DNA of 9,951 nucleotides from JAFMDF01 sp964644655. Lineage in GTDB: Bacteria; Bacteroidota; Bacteroidia; Chitinophagales; Saprospiraceae. A model generated the notes under the pieces. The model was not told the origin of the DNA, did no database searches, and was given only the letters and a program-made list of their open reading frames with translations. The DNA lies in contig CAZXYA010000357.1 of assembly GCA_964644655.1 (NCBI GenBank), positions 1-9,951 on the forward strand, read 5' to 3'. Of this stretch, positions 1-7,807 are shown piece by piece; positions within the stretch are counted from its first letter, which is position 1; every line of letters starts with the position of its first letter. The position numbers and the translations under genes are program-made.

Positions 1-33
1 GCGTAGAGTTAAACCTCAATATTTTTAAAACAA

Positions 34-51
34 TACTTTTTAAACAACTTC
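34..51 (+). promoter_or_regulatory. Candidate promoter/leader element of the adhesin-like gene
   Basis: TACTTTTTAAACAACTTC lies 31 bases before ATG 83. It shares TTTTTAAAC-nn-CTTC with the element before the second gene (8165-8179). TACTTTTT again fits seven of eight positions of the Bacteroidota -7 consensus. A TATAAT word at 52-57 has no partner -35 hexamer. Only 82 upstream bases are in the window, so further promoter parts may be cut off or absent. Confidence 0.3.
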
Positions 52-82
52 TATAATTAAAAAACACTAACAAACGCATCTC

Positions 83-163
83 ATGATTTATAGAATTAAA
101 ACAAAGAGCAAAATAGTACTCTTTTTAACAATATTTATCCTGACGATTAATATAGGCTATGCC
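83..163 (+). other. Signal peptide of the giant adhesin-like protein
   Basis: Residues 1-27. The n-region carries R4, K6, K8 and K10, followed by an uninterrupted hydrophobic stretch (IVLFLTIFILTINI) and a small-residue cleavage context, GYA before FSFF. No lipobox cysteine is present, so this is a type I signal peptide rather than a lipoprotein signal. The exact cleavage site is inferred. Confidence 0.85.
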
Positions 164-3100
164 TTTTCATTTTTCACTAAACAATTGGACATATTAAAAA
201 CCAATACCCTTACAACTTACACAGCAATATTAGTAGCCGAACAGCAGCAAGCGATGATTAATCCAGTAGCCCAAGCGCTTGATTTTAATTTATTTGTAGA
301 AGAATCCGTAAGTACCGTAAATGGCGATATAGAGGGAACTGCAGCATTGGGAGGTGATTTAAATATAATAGGAAGTTTAACACTTGCTGGTAATAATCGA
401 GGTAGTTTTAGAGTTAATGGAGATGCGGTTAATACTGGTTTAGTCGTTGGAGGTAAGATTGCCTATTTATCAGGCAATGGTATCAATGTCAACCTTTCTA
501 CTTTTATTAAATTGGGCAATACCAATGGTTCTACTATTCATGACATGCAAAATAATACTAATGTACTGACACGGATAACGGCTGGAGGATATGATAGTAC
601 ACCAAGGGTTTCTTTACAAACACATCAACCTGCTAATTCTGTTGCCCAAGCTAATTTAATCGACTTTTCGGCTACTTTTAATAATTTCAGAAGTTATGGG
701 GCCACTATTAGTCAATATCCTACAACCTTGTCCATGACTAATAATTCAGGTAATGGAAACATCACTTTAGCTCCGAATCAAGTAAATGTGTTAAATATTA
801 CGGGAGCAGACTTGCTTGATTTTTCTACGATTATTTTTAATCAGCAACCTAGTGCTAACCAGCCTTTAATTATTAATATTGATGCTTCTGGAACGCTTAT
901 TTGGAATGTTCCTACTTTTAGTGATATTGGTGATACTCAAGGGGCCTATATCTTTTTTAACTTCTATAATACAGATTACTTAATTCTTAATGGTAGTAAC
1001 ACGATTTACGGAACTATTTTTGCGCCCAATGCAGATATCACAAAAAATACCTCTGGAAATATTAATGGTCAAGTTATTAGCCGTGTTTATACACATATAG
1101 CAGGAGAATTGCATCATCATGCCTTTAATACTGAATTCCCAATTGATTTACCTAATACAGAAATTTGTGGCAATAATGAAGATGATGATAATGACGGTTT
1201 AATAGATAATTATGATGACGATTGTTGTATAAATTTAAGTATCATTCCTCAAGCAAATTATGTGTTGCATTATACCGATAGTGAGCAAGCTAATTTTGGT
1301 GAAGCAACGAATGCTTTTGATGGAAATACCGAAACGATTTGGCATACTAATTTTGATGAGACCAACCAGCCTTTACCACATGAAATTCAAATTGACTTAG
1401 GACAGATGCATAAAATTGGTGGTCTGCGATATTTACCGAATCGAACTTTTGCCGATGGTAGAATGGGTAATTACGAAATATATGTGAGTACCAATGGGAA
1501 TGTATGGGGCAATCCTGTAGCAACGGGTACCTTGACTTATGAAGATTTAGGAGATAAAGAAATTAGTTTTAGTCTAGTAGAAGGTCGATATATTAGGTTA
1601 GTAGCACTTACTGATACAAATGGAACAAATTGGACAACTGCTTTAGAAATTAATGTTTTGGAATGCAAAGATCAAGAGATTTGTGATGATAATATGGATA
1701 ATGATGGAGATGGTTTAGTGGATTGTGAAGATCCCGATTGCTCAGCTATGATGAGCCTTTCTGCTACAACTGCAACTAGCTGTGGAGAAGATATTACCAT
1801 TTCTGTGAACCGCTGTATCACCTATGCTACTGTAATAGCAGATATCAAGGGAAATGTAACGGACCCTAGTTTGACCATTGAGGCACCAGATGGAGCAGCC
1901 GCTTTTTTGAATCGAATATCTGATGATACGTACACACGTATGGTTTGGGATTTTGGAGAAGTCATTCCTGATGGAGAGGAAGTCTGTTTTCGAGTTAGAT
2001 CGAATAGTGGGATCATTCCGTCTCAAGCAACTGCTTGGTTATTGAATGACGGAGCGCCTGCCACAGCTTCTTATAGTGTAGTTACTACGCAGTCTTTTGT
2101 AGGAACAGAATGGCAAGAATTCTGCTTTATCATGCCGAGAGCAAGTCGATATATCAAAATTACAGATGATGGGGGAACTGCTTTTTATGTAGACGCTGTA
2201 GGGAGGAAATGTCGAAATATTGATGAGTTAACTTACTTATGGAGTACAAAAAAAACGACCAATACAATTACGGTAAATGGCGCTAGTTCGGCTAATTATT
2301 CTGTAACAGTAACCAGTCCAGGTGGATGTATAGCTACTTCAAATATAGCGGTAACTGGTTTTAGCGGATGTCCAGAAATATGTGGTAACAATAGGGATGA
2401 CGATGGAGATGGTTTAATGGATGAAGAGGATGAAGATTGTACTTGTCCTATGATTGTGACTACTGATAATAAAGTAATCAATACTTGCCAAGGTGAAACA
2501 GTCGATTTTACCGTAATAACGGATGCATCAACTGCTCTTTTTTCCGAAGTTAGGTTTTATAGATTTGCCACTAAGCAATTTAATCCATACACTTCTACTG
2601 CTGCTAAAACTTTGATTGGCACTTTTAATAATGATATGGGAATGGGAAATATACTGACGGATGATTTTCCTACCAGTAATGTCATTACCACTTATTATGT
2701 ATACGCTGTATTAGATGAGGTATCAACAAATGTAAGCGATTGTTATCCTTTTTTAGAATATATTGTCAATGTAGATCCTTGCTCAGAGCTAGAAGTGAAC
2801 TGCCAGGAAGGTCGAGCTATAGAAACTTATTATACCGGAATTAATCGAGATATACCTAAAACACTTTCTTTCTCGGATTTACCTAATATTGATTCGATTT
2901 TAGTGCAAATTGTTTATGAAAATAATAGCCCAGGGAACACCATTACGATTCAAGATAATGATGGAAATACTTTTAACTTAAATAGAATTATTGAAAACGA
3001 TATTCATCTTTTTGAAAGAATTATTCCTGCTACTTCTAGTATTACCTATAGTAATCCTGCTATTCAAGACGAAGCACAATCAATAACGGCTTATGTTTAC

Positions 3101-6100
3101 AAAAGTAACCAACCAGGAAAATCCTATGCTAGGTATAGCCAACAAGTGAGCGGACATCGAGATACTAAACAACTTAACTTTCCTCTTCCAGATAGGGCAA
3201 ATGCTAAAGACATAACGATTCAGTTACCTATTTCTGAATTAACTTTTGATAATAGAGAACTAACTTTTGTAGTTAGAGCAGGTGCTTACACTAATTCTTT
3301 CACTAAAATATGGGGTTCCGATGGTGCTAATTTTCCAAAAGGTTGCTGTATAGATTTATTGAAGATAACCGTCCCTAATGTAGCGATAGATGTAGATAAT
3401 ATTACAATTGACATTATTTCTCCCAAACGTGGTAGAGGACAGTCCTATATAGTTGCTGGTACTGTTTTCTTAGAATTTAATTGTTTTGATAATGAAAATT
3501 GTACTGATGGGATAGACAACGATTTTGATGGAGATATAGATGCACAAGATTTTGATTGTAGTGGTTATTGTGGAGACAATGGTACATTTTTACCTTATGG
3601 AATGTGGAAGTTAGAAAATGATGGTCAAGGTATTGGACTTTATTCTGAACAATATGATTTGATTTTCCAAATGTCAGATAATGCTTTTTTATATTGGACG
3701 GCTACTAATGATTTCCATATAAGAGGAATGCTTGCAGCCTATGATAATGAAGGTGTTTATATGGGGAAATATAGCTTAAATTATACCGCTGAAAATGTTA
3801 ATTACAACACTTTTGAAGGGAATAATATCTTAGGTTCAACGAGTGGAACTGGAAAATTAACACAGCAAAGTACAAATCCGATAATACCACAAGAGATATT
3901 GATGAATGCTCAGTTAAATAGTGGTGGTTTGGGAGTTATTATCCGAGAATACGGAATAAATGATATTAGAATAGAAGGGGATTGGAGTTTAAATGGTTGG
4001 AATACAAATAACGTTTTTACTGCACAGGTAAAGCTTACAGACTGCCAAGCACCAAGAGAAATATGTGGTAATGGAGTGGATGATGATATGGATGGTTTGA
4101 TGGATTGTTTAGATCCCGATTGTATGAACCCTAGTGATGGTGGGACACTTGCTGGAAATGAAAATAATTGTGGCTTATATCTACCAACAATTATAACCGA
4201 ACAAAATACACCTACCAATATCGGAACTGGTATTCCTGATTATCAATGGGAACAAAAAATAGGAAATAATGATTGGTCAGAAATTTCTGGTGCAATTCGA
4301 GCAACATATACACCTACTTTAATTAATGAAAGTACTAGTTATCGCAGAAAAATAAGAATGGGTATTTGTAACCCTTGGCTGACTTCTAATTCAATTAATA
4401 AAATAGTTATACCAGCACCTTTTGAGGCAATTATTTTGGATATTCCAACAGTTACAAATAATGAGTTGTGTGCGAATCAATCTTATATTTTTCAAGCAAC
4501 CTCAGTAGCAGATGCTATTTATACTTGGGATTTTGGAGATAAGGCAATGCCTAAGACAGCAGTAGGAATAGGTCCACATAATGTGGTGTTTGATAGCCCA
4601 ACAGATAATTTGCCTGTAAGTAGAAGTGTCGTATTAAATGTAATAGGTACAACCGACCTTTGTGTAGCGAGTGATACTGTTTTTTTGGATATTCATCCAC
4701 TACCATCACTTATTTCTGTAGAATCGGGCAATCCTTCTCTATGTGGCGCATCCGATGGATGGATTACTTTAGTAGCAACTGGTGAAGCGAATAGATGTTT
4801 AGCCGTTAGTTTAGATGGAGGTATAACTTATCAACCAGACAATCAATTTTCTTTTACTGGTTTAGCTGCTGGAAGCTATGAAATAATGACCCGTTACTGT
4901 GATGGGAGTTGCCCAACTATTGGACAAATTGTGAATCTATCTGATCCTGCCACTATTAATTTGGTTAATGATATTTTTTTAGAGGTTTGTCCAGGATTTG
5001 ATTATGCACAGAATGTTTTATTTAATGATGACATTCAAGGTGAAACGGTTTTAACTCTTGCTTCAAATGCAAGCTTTGGGGCGGTTATTTTAGAGGCAAA
5101 TGGAGATTTTGTATATACTTCTAATTCACCAACTTGTGGTATAGATCAATTTGCCTATACTATTTGCGATGCAAGTGGAAATTGTTGCGCTACCGCAGTT
5201 GTGACGATAGACTTTAATGATACCAAACCACCAATAATAGAAAACATACCAGCTGATTTAACTGTCAGTTGTGATGACGAGATTCCACTACCACCATTGG
5301 TTTCAGCGATGGATAATTGTCCAGCTATTTCTATTGATAAAAAAGCAGAAAATACACAGGGAATTGATGGGTGTGCTTTATATGATTATACGATTACTTA
5401 TAGTTGGATTGCTCAAGATTTTTGTGGGAATGAAACTATAGATAGCCAATTAGTTCATGTAAAAGATCTAACCGCACCAGATATTTATAGGGTTTATACT
5501 TTACCTAATGGAAAGCGATTGGTAGCAGGGGTGATGGAAAATGTAACGCATCGTTGGAAAGTGGTACAACTACCAATAGCTTTTAATACAACACCCTTAA
5601 TTTTCACACAATTAGTCACAACAAATGAATCAGCTCCTGCAATTGCTCGAATGCGGAATATTTCAACCAATCAATTTGAAATAAGATTACAAGAAGAAAT
5701 GGCAAACGATGGAGCGCGTACAGGCGAGAGTGTAGCCTGGTTTGCTATAGAAGAAGGCAATCAATTAACGGATTATCAATTAGAAACAACGACTATAGAT
5801 ATTGGAGACGCAGCAACAATGATTAATTTTCAACAAACATTTACCAATACGCCTGCACTTTTTACAACGATGCAAACGATTAGAGATGAAGATCCTACCT
5901 ATCCAAGAAATAATGGCTTGTCTACTAATGGTGTAGTCATTAGCTTACAAGAAGAAATCTCTTTAGAAAGTGATGTTCAACATAGTGAAGAAAAACTAGC
6001 TTATTTAGCAATAGATGCACCCGTTTTGAGCAACCAATCGGGTGAGGTTTTTGGAGAGACTGGCAAAGTTACCATTACAAATGAATGGACCACCATCCAG

Positions 6101-7807
6101 TTAACTAATCAATATATCAATCCTGTAGTCATAGCAAATAGCCTAAGTCAAAATGAATTAGATCCCGCCATTATACAAGTCCGTAATATTACTTCTGAAA
6201 GTTTTGATATAAGCGTAAGAGAATGGGATTATTTAGATGGTGTTCATACTGGAGAGAGGGTAAGTTATATTGTCATGGAAGGAAGTGTGCCTTTAAATAA
6301 TGATAAATTTTGTGAGTATGGAACGGATAGTCTAGTGCTTGGAGTAGATATTATTGCTGTAGATAATTGTGACCAGCATGTAAGCATTAATTATGAAGAA
6401 TTAGTCAGTTATAGTGGACCACAGAAAATTTTCACAAGAATCTGGTCGGCTATTGATGAGTGTGGTAATGAAATCATTTATTCAAAAGAAGTTATTTGTT
6501 CTGGTGTTTTATTACAATTAAAAGCTTTTTTACAAGGAGCTATTATTTTTAATAATGATGGGCTGATGCGAGATGATCTAAGGAAAAAAGGTTTTTTGCC
6601 CTTAACAGAACCTTATTCAGCAAATCCTAATTTCACCCATATTGGAGGTGGAGGGGAAATAATGGATCCTGTAATGATGACAGAAACAGGGAAAGATGCT
6701 TGTGTAGATTGGGTTTTTGTCGAATTATGTGATGGAAATGATATTAATACAGTAGTCTCTACTCAATCAGGGATTATTCAAAGGGATGGAGATGTGATGA
6801 CCGCTACTGGAGATTCGTTGATTCGCTTTGAAAATGTACCTCCTGGAAATTACTATGTAGCATTAAATCATCGAAATCATTTGAGAACAGTTAGTCTTTA
6901 TCCTTATACTTTTACGCCCAATGCTACCCCTTTTGTAGATTTTACCAATGATTTTACACCTGTTATAGGTATCGAACCAAATATTGATTTGGAGATGGGG
7001 AAAGCCTTATGGTCAGGAGACTTAAATGGAGATAATAGAATTATTTATCAAGGACCAAGAAATGATGTATTTAATATGTTTTTACATGTTATTTTAGATC
7101 CCTTAAATCAAAACTATTTGACGAATTTTATTGGTAGAGGATATACCAACAATGATTTTAATATGGATGGGACCATCATTTTTCAAGGACCCAATAACGA
7201 TAAATCTACTTTCCTATTTAATACTACTTTAGCACATCCCAATAACCCTGAAAATTTCTCCAATTTTGTTATTGCGACCCATTCGGAAGCTCAAATTTTA
7301 AATGGAAATAATCCCGATGGAACAATCCCTGGCTTTGATTATGATAATGACGGACTATTAGATGGTTTAGACCCTGATGATGATAATGATGGCATTGCGG
7401 ACGGGAACGATATAGACCCAATGAACCCCAATAGTGATACAGATGGGGATGGGCTTAGTGATAATACAGAAACGGGAGGAGATGGAAGATATGATGTATC
7501 AATTGATTCTGACCCATTGAATGCTTGTAGTCCTACTATCTCTACTCAATGTGTAGGCATAGATTTAGATCAAGATAGCTATTTTAGAAATTATCCTATT
7601 AATCATACTTTGTACGATGCACATGATGAGAATCCTTGCTTGCCTAATACGACTAATGGTAGCTGTTTTTGTGCAGATACCGACGATGACGGATTTATAG
7701 AAATTTGTCATAGAATAGGAAATGGCCAAACCAAAACAATAACTATTCCAATAGCTATTTTACCTGAACATTTAGGTCATGGAGATACTTGTGGGTCTTG
7801 TAATTAA
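83..7807 (+). CDS. Giant exported multi-domain adhesin-like protein (choice-of-anchor A, discoidin, MopE-like, HYR, H-type-lectin-like, dockerin-like)
   Basis: A 2574-residue protein, probably cell-surface or secreted and probably adhesive; no catalytic domain is recognisable. ATG 83 is the first possible start, because an in-frame TAA lies at 68-70. Residues 1-27 form a Sec signal peptide: Lys/Arg-rich start, hydrophobic core at 11-24, likely cleavage after GYA. Domains in order: choice-of-anchor A about 65-350; discoidin-like about 390-527; beta-rich region 554-763; Ig-like 788-897; untyped beta region 901-1134; untyped 1160-1322; Ig-like about 1350-1443; PKD about 1448-1538; SprB-like about 1540-1620; cadherin-like about 1630-1710; HYR-like from 1713; three lectin-like repeats 1811-2068; MRDDLR-type module about 2140-2307; dockerin-like pair 2309-2400; acidic calcium-type repeats 2417-2478; Cys/His-rich end. 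MopE-like linkers start at 360, 532, 765, 1138 and 1326. The exact ligand cannot be read from sequence. Domain names come from motif recognition, not a search. Confidence 0.93.
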   Translation: MIYRIKTKSKIVLFLTIFILTINIGYAFSFFTKQLDILKTNTLTTYTAILVAEQQQAMINPVAQALDFNLFVEESVSTVNGDIEGTAALGGDLNIIGSLTLAGNNRGSFRVNGDAVNTGLVVGGKIAYLSGNGINVNLSTFIKLGNTNGSTIHDMQNNTNVLTRITAGGYDSTPRVSLQTHQPANSVAQANLIDFSATFNNFRSYGATISQYPTTLSMTNNSGNGNITLAPNQVNVLNITGADLLDFSTIIFNQQPSANQPLIINIDASGTLIWNVPTFSDIGDTQGAYIFFNFYNTDYLILNGSNTIYGTIFAPNADITKNTSGNINGQVISRVYTHIAGELHHHAFNTEFPIDLPNTEICGNNEDDDNDGLIDNYDDDCCINLSIIPQANYVLHYTDSEQANFGEATNAFDGNTETIWHTNFDETNQPLPHEIQIDLGQMHKIGGLRYLPNRTFADGRMGNYEIYVSTNGNVWGNPVATGTLTYEDLGDKEISFSLVEGRYIRLVALTDTNGTNWTTALEINVLECKDQEICDDNMDNDGDGLVDCEDPDCSAMMSLSATTATSCGEDITISVNRCITYATVIADIKGNVTDPSLTIEAPDGAAAFLNRISDDTYTRMVWDFGEVIPDGEEVCFRVRSNSGIIPSQATAWLLNDGAPATASYSVVTTQSFVGTEWQEFCFIMPRASRYIKITDDGGTAFYVDAVGRKCRNIDELTYLWSTKKTTNTITVNGASSANYSVTVTSPGGCIATSNIAVTGFSGCPEICGNNRDDDGDGLMDEEDEDCTCPMIVTTDNKVINTCQGETVDFTVITDASTALFSEVRFYRFATKQFNPYTSTAAKTLIGTFNNDMGMGNILTDDFPTSNVITTYYVYAVLDEVSTNVSDCYPFLEYIVNVDPCSELEVNCQEGRAIETYYTGINRDIPKTLSFSDLPNIDSILVQIVYENNSPGNTITIQDNDGNTFNLNRIIENDIHLFERIIPATSSITYSNPAIQDEAQSITAYVYKSNQPGKSYARYSQQVSGHRDTKQLNFPLPDRANAKDITIQLPISELTFDNRELTFVVRAGAYTNSFTKIWGSDGANFPKGCCIDLLKITVPNVAIDVDNITIDIISPKRGRGQSYIVAGTVFLEFNCFDNENCTDGIDNDFDGDIDAQDFDCSGYCGDNGTFLPYGMWKLENDGQGIGLYSEQYDLIFQMSDNAFLYWTATNDFHIRGMLAAYDNEGVYMGKYSLNYTAENVNYNTFEGNNILGSTSGTGKLTQQSTNPIIPQEILMNAQLNSGGLGVIIREYGINDIRIEGDWSLNGWNTNNVFTAQVKLTDCQAPREICGNGVDDDMDGLMDCLDPDCMNPSDGGTLAGNENNCGLYLPTIITEQNTPTNIGTGIPDYQWEQKIGNNDWSEISGAIRATYTPTLINESTSYRRKIRMGICNPWLTSNSINKIVIPAPFEAIILDIPTVTNNELCANQSYIFQATSVADAIYTWDFGDKAMPKTAVGIGPHNVVFDSPTDNLPVSRSVVLNVIGTTDLCVASDTVFLDIHPLPSLISVESGNPSLCGASDGWITLVATGEANRCLAVSLDGGITYQPDNQFSFTGLAAGSYEIMTRYCDGSCPTIGQIVNLSDPATINLVNDIFLEVCPGFDYAQNVLFNDDIQGETVLTLASNASFGAVILEANGDFVYTSNSPTCGIDQFAYTICDASGNCCATAVVTIDFNDTKPPIIENIPADLTVSCDDEIPLPPLVSAMDNCPAISIDKKAENTQGIDGCALYDYTITYSWIAQDFCGNETIDSQLVHVKDLTAPDIYRVYTLPNGKRLVAGVMENVTHRWKVVQLPIAFNTTPLIFTQLVTTNESAPAIARMRNISTNQFEIRLQEEMANDGARTGESVAWFAIEEGNQLTDYQLETTTIDIGDAATMINFQQTFTNTPALFTTMQTIRDEDPTYPRNNGLSTNGVVISLQEEISLESDVQHSEEKLAYLAIDAPVLSNQSGEVFGETGKVTITNEWTTIQLTNQYINPVVIANSLSQNELDPAIIQVRNITSESFDISVREWDYLDGVHTGERVSYIVMEGSVPLNNDKFCEYGTDSLVLGVDIIAVDNCDQHVSINYEELVSYSGPQKIFTRIWSAIDECGNEIIYSKEVICSGVLLQLKAFLQGAIIFNNDGLMRDDLRKKGFLPLTEPYSANPNFTHIGGGGEIMDPVMMTETGKDACVDWVFVELCDGNDINTVVSTQSGIIQRDGDVMTATGDSLIRFENVPPGNYYVALNHRNHLRTVSLYPYTFTPNATPFVDFTNDFTPVIGIEPNIDLEMGKALWSGDLNGDNRIIYQGPRNDVFNMFLHVILDPLNQNYLTNFIGRGYTNNDFNMDGTIIFQGPNNDKSTFLFNTTLAHPNNPENFSNFVIATHSEAQILNGNNPDGTIPGFDYDNDGLLDGLDPDDDNDGIADGNDIDPMNPNSDTDGDGLSDNTETGGDGRYDVSIDSDPLNACSPTISTQCVGIDLDQDSYFRNYPINHTLYDAHDENPCLPNTTNGSCFCADTDDDGFIEICHRIGNGQTKTITIPIAILPEHLGHGDTCGSCN
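275..1132 (+). other. Choice-of-anchor A domain (encoded region)
   Basis: About residues 65-350. It starts with a bidentate pattern typical of the family: an ALDFNLFV opening, then VNGDIEGTAALGGDLNI, and ends with GTIFAPNADI followed by NGQVISRVYTHIAGELHHH. This is the known signature of the choice-of-anchor A family, a beta-helix-like adhesive domain found in exported proteins that use different anchoring systems (LPXTG, PEP-CTERM, type IX). Its N-terminal position right after the signal peptide is usual. Ligand binding by this copy is inferred. Confidence 0.85.
1160..4123 (+). repeat. Five dispersed MopE-like Cys-flanked acidic linker repeats
   Basis: Five copies of exactly 22 residues lie at 360-381 (nt 1160-1225), 532-553 (1676-1741), 765-786 (2375-2440), 1138-1159 (3494-3559) and 1326-1347 (4058-4123). 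Each begins E-x-C, carries a D-x-D-x-D-G-like core and closes with D-x-D-C. The spacing between copies is 150, 211, 351 and 166 residues, each gap holding one or more beta-rich domains. The pattern matches the putative metal-binding motif of the MopE family. The two outer cysteines probably form a disulphide that closes a calcium-binding-type loop; that is inference. The DNA copies differ at many synonymous sites, so they are not recent duplications. Confidence 0.85.
1250..1663 (+). other. Discoidin / F5/8 type C carbohydrate-binding-like domain (encoded region)
   Basis: About residues 390-527. The family signature is seen in order: EATNAFDGNTETIWHT (the A-x-D-G-x-x-x-T-x-W core), then HEIQIDLGQMHKIGGLRYLP, YEIYVSTNG and a final GRYIRLVAL strand. 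Domains of this family bind glycans, phospholipids or collagen. It sits between the first and second MopE-like linkers. The ligand of this copy is unknown. Confidence 0.88.
4424..4696 (+). other. PKD-like domain (encoded region)
   Basis: About residues 1449-1539. The diagnostic YTWDFGDKA core at 1480-1488 is followed by a HNVVFDSP strand and a closing RSVVLNVIG strand. PKD domains are structural beta-sandwich spacers in surface proteins. It precedes a SprB-like repeat that begins around residue 1540. Confidence 0.8.
4697..4942 (+). other. SprB-like repeat (encoded region)
   Basis: About residues 1540-1621. The features are a GASDGWITLVATG strand, an AVSLDGGITYQ strand and FTGLAAGSYEIMTRYCDG, the usual G-L-x-x-G-x-Y-x-I close of SprB repeats. 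SprB is the gliding-motility adhesin of flavobacteria, where these repeats occur in large numbers. Here only one copy is visible, so it indicates lineage and cell-surface location rather than gliding itself. Confidence 0.65.
5219..5464 (+). other. HYR-like domain (encoded region)
   Basis: Residues 1713-1794. It opens with DTKPPIIENIPADLTVSC, continues with a MDNCPAISI strand and closes with W-x-A-x-D-x-C-G-N (WIAQDFCGNE). This matches the HYR-like modules that occur in tandem in Bacteroidota surface proteins. A second unit begins directly afterwards at D1795 (DLTAPDIYRVYT) but is interrupted by the lectin-like repeats. Confidence 0.8.
5513..6286 (+). repeat. Three tandem H-type-lectin-like repeats
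   Basis: Three diverged copies at residues 1811-1892 (nt 5513-5758), about 1900-1980 (5780-6022) and 1990-2068 (6050-6286). Each copy has a W/F-x-x-x-Q-L/F strand, a P-[LAV]-[IV/LF] strand, a central strand ending Q-E-E or R-E-W (copy 1 FEIRLQEE, copy 2 VVISLQEE, copy 3 FDISVREW), and a closing ESVAWFAIE, EKLAYLAID or ERVSYIVME strand. The layout resembles H-type lectin domains, which bind sugars such as GalNAc in animals and algae. The family assignment is from recognition and remains moderate. The internal triplication is directly visible. Confidence 0.75.
6305..6502 (+). other. C-terminal half of a split HYR-like domain (encoded region)
   Basis: About residues 2075-2140. It contains AVDNCDQHVSINYEE, then FTRIWSAIDECGNEIIYSKEV, the second half of a HYR-like module with its D-N-C and D-x-C-G-N signatures. 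The first half (DLTAPDIYRVYTLPNGK, residues 1795-1811) lies upstream of the three lectin-like repeats, so the repeats look nested in one HYR-like fold. Confidence 0.65.
6500..7003 (+). other. MRDDLR-type Bacteroidota surface module (encoded region)
   Basis: About residues 2140-2307. Recognisable blocks are MRDDLRKKGFLPLTEPY (2162-2178), VDWVFVELCD (2208-2217), IIQRDGDVMTATGDS (2231-2245) and GNYYVALNHRNHL (2255-2267). I recognise this block order from many large secreted Bacteroidota proteins, where it sits near the C-terminal third, but I cannot give it a verified function or accession. It is directly followed by the dockerin-like pair, a combination that seems typical. Confidence 0.6.
7007..7282 (+). 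repeat. Dockerin-like two-unit repeat
   Basis: Residues 2309-2400. Unit 1 holds GDLNGDNRIIYQGPRNDV (2312-2329) and unit 2 holds NDFNMDGTIIFQGPNNDK (2357-2374). Each shows a D-x-N-x-D-x-x-I calcium-loop start followed by Q-G-P-x-N-D and a short helix (FNMFLHVIL and STFLFNTTL). Two EF-hand-like loops about 45 residues apart resemble a dockerin, which in cellulosomes mediates cohesin binding. No cohesin is visible here, so a scaffold role is only a possibility. Confidence 0.6.
7331..7516 (+). other. Acidic calcium-binding repeats, thrombospondin type 3-like
   Basis: About residues 2417-2478. A run of D-x-D-x-D-G units is visible: DYDNDGLLDGLDP, DDDNDGIADGNDIDP and SDTDGDGLSDNTE. This is the type-3 thrombospondin-like pattern common near the C-terminal end of secreted Bacteroidota proteins, where bound calcium rigidifies the chain. 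No linker cysteines are present, unlike the MopE-like copies. Confidence 0.8.
7541..7804 (+). other. Cys/His-rich C-terminal tail
   Basis: Residues 2487-2574. After an acidic loop (DTDDDGFIEICH) come C2542-H2543, H2563, H2566, D2568, C2570 and C2573, in the pattern I-C-H then L-P-E-H-L-G-H-G-D-T-C-G-S-C. The H-L-x-H-G-D block is familiar from many bacterial extracellular proteins, usually as a short internal or terminal module of unknown role. The Cys/His spacing would suit metal binding, which is inference. No KVYPNP-type type IX sorting domain, LPXTG or transmembrane anchor is visible. Confidence 0.6.

Noticed and set aside
1160..4123. Possible CRISPR-like or DNA-level repeat array from the evenly built acidic repeats
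   Set aside because: The copies are conserved only at protein level, are far apart, and lie in one continuous reading frame.
1742..4218. Several minus-strand open frames of 61-102 codons within the adhesin gene
   Set aside because: All are antisense to well-recognised domains; those opposite MopE-like acidic repeats read as Ser runs (for example SSSSS), a known artefact of reversing GAT-rich codons.
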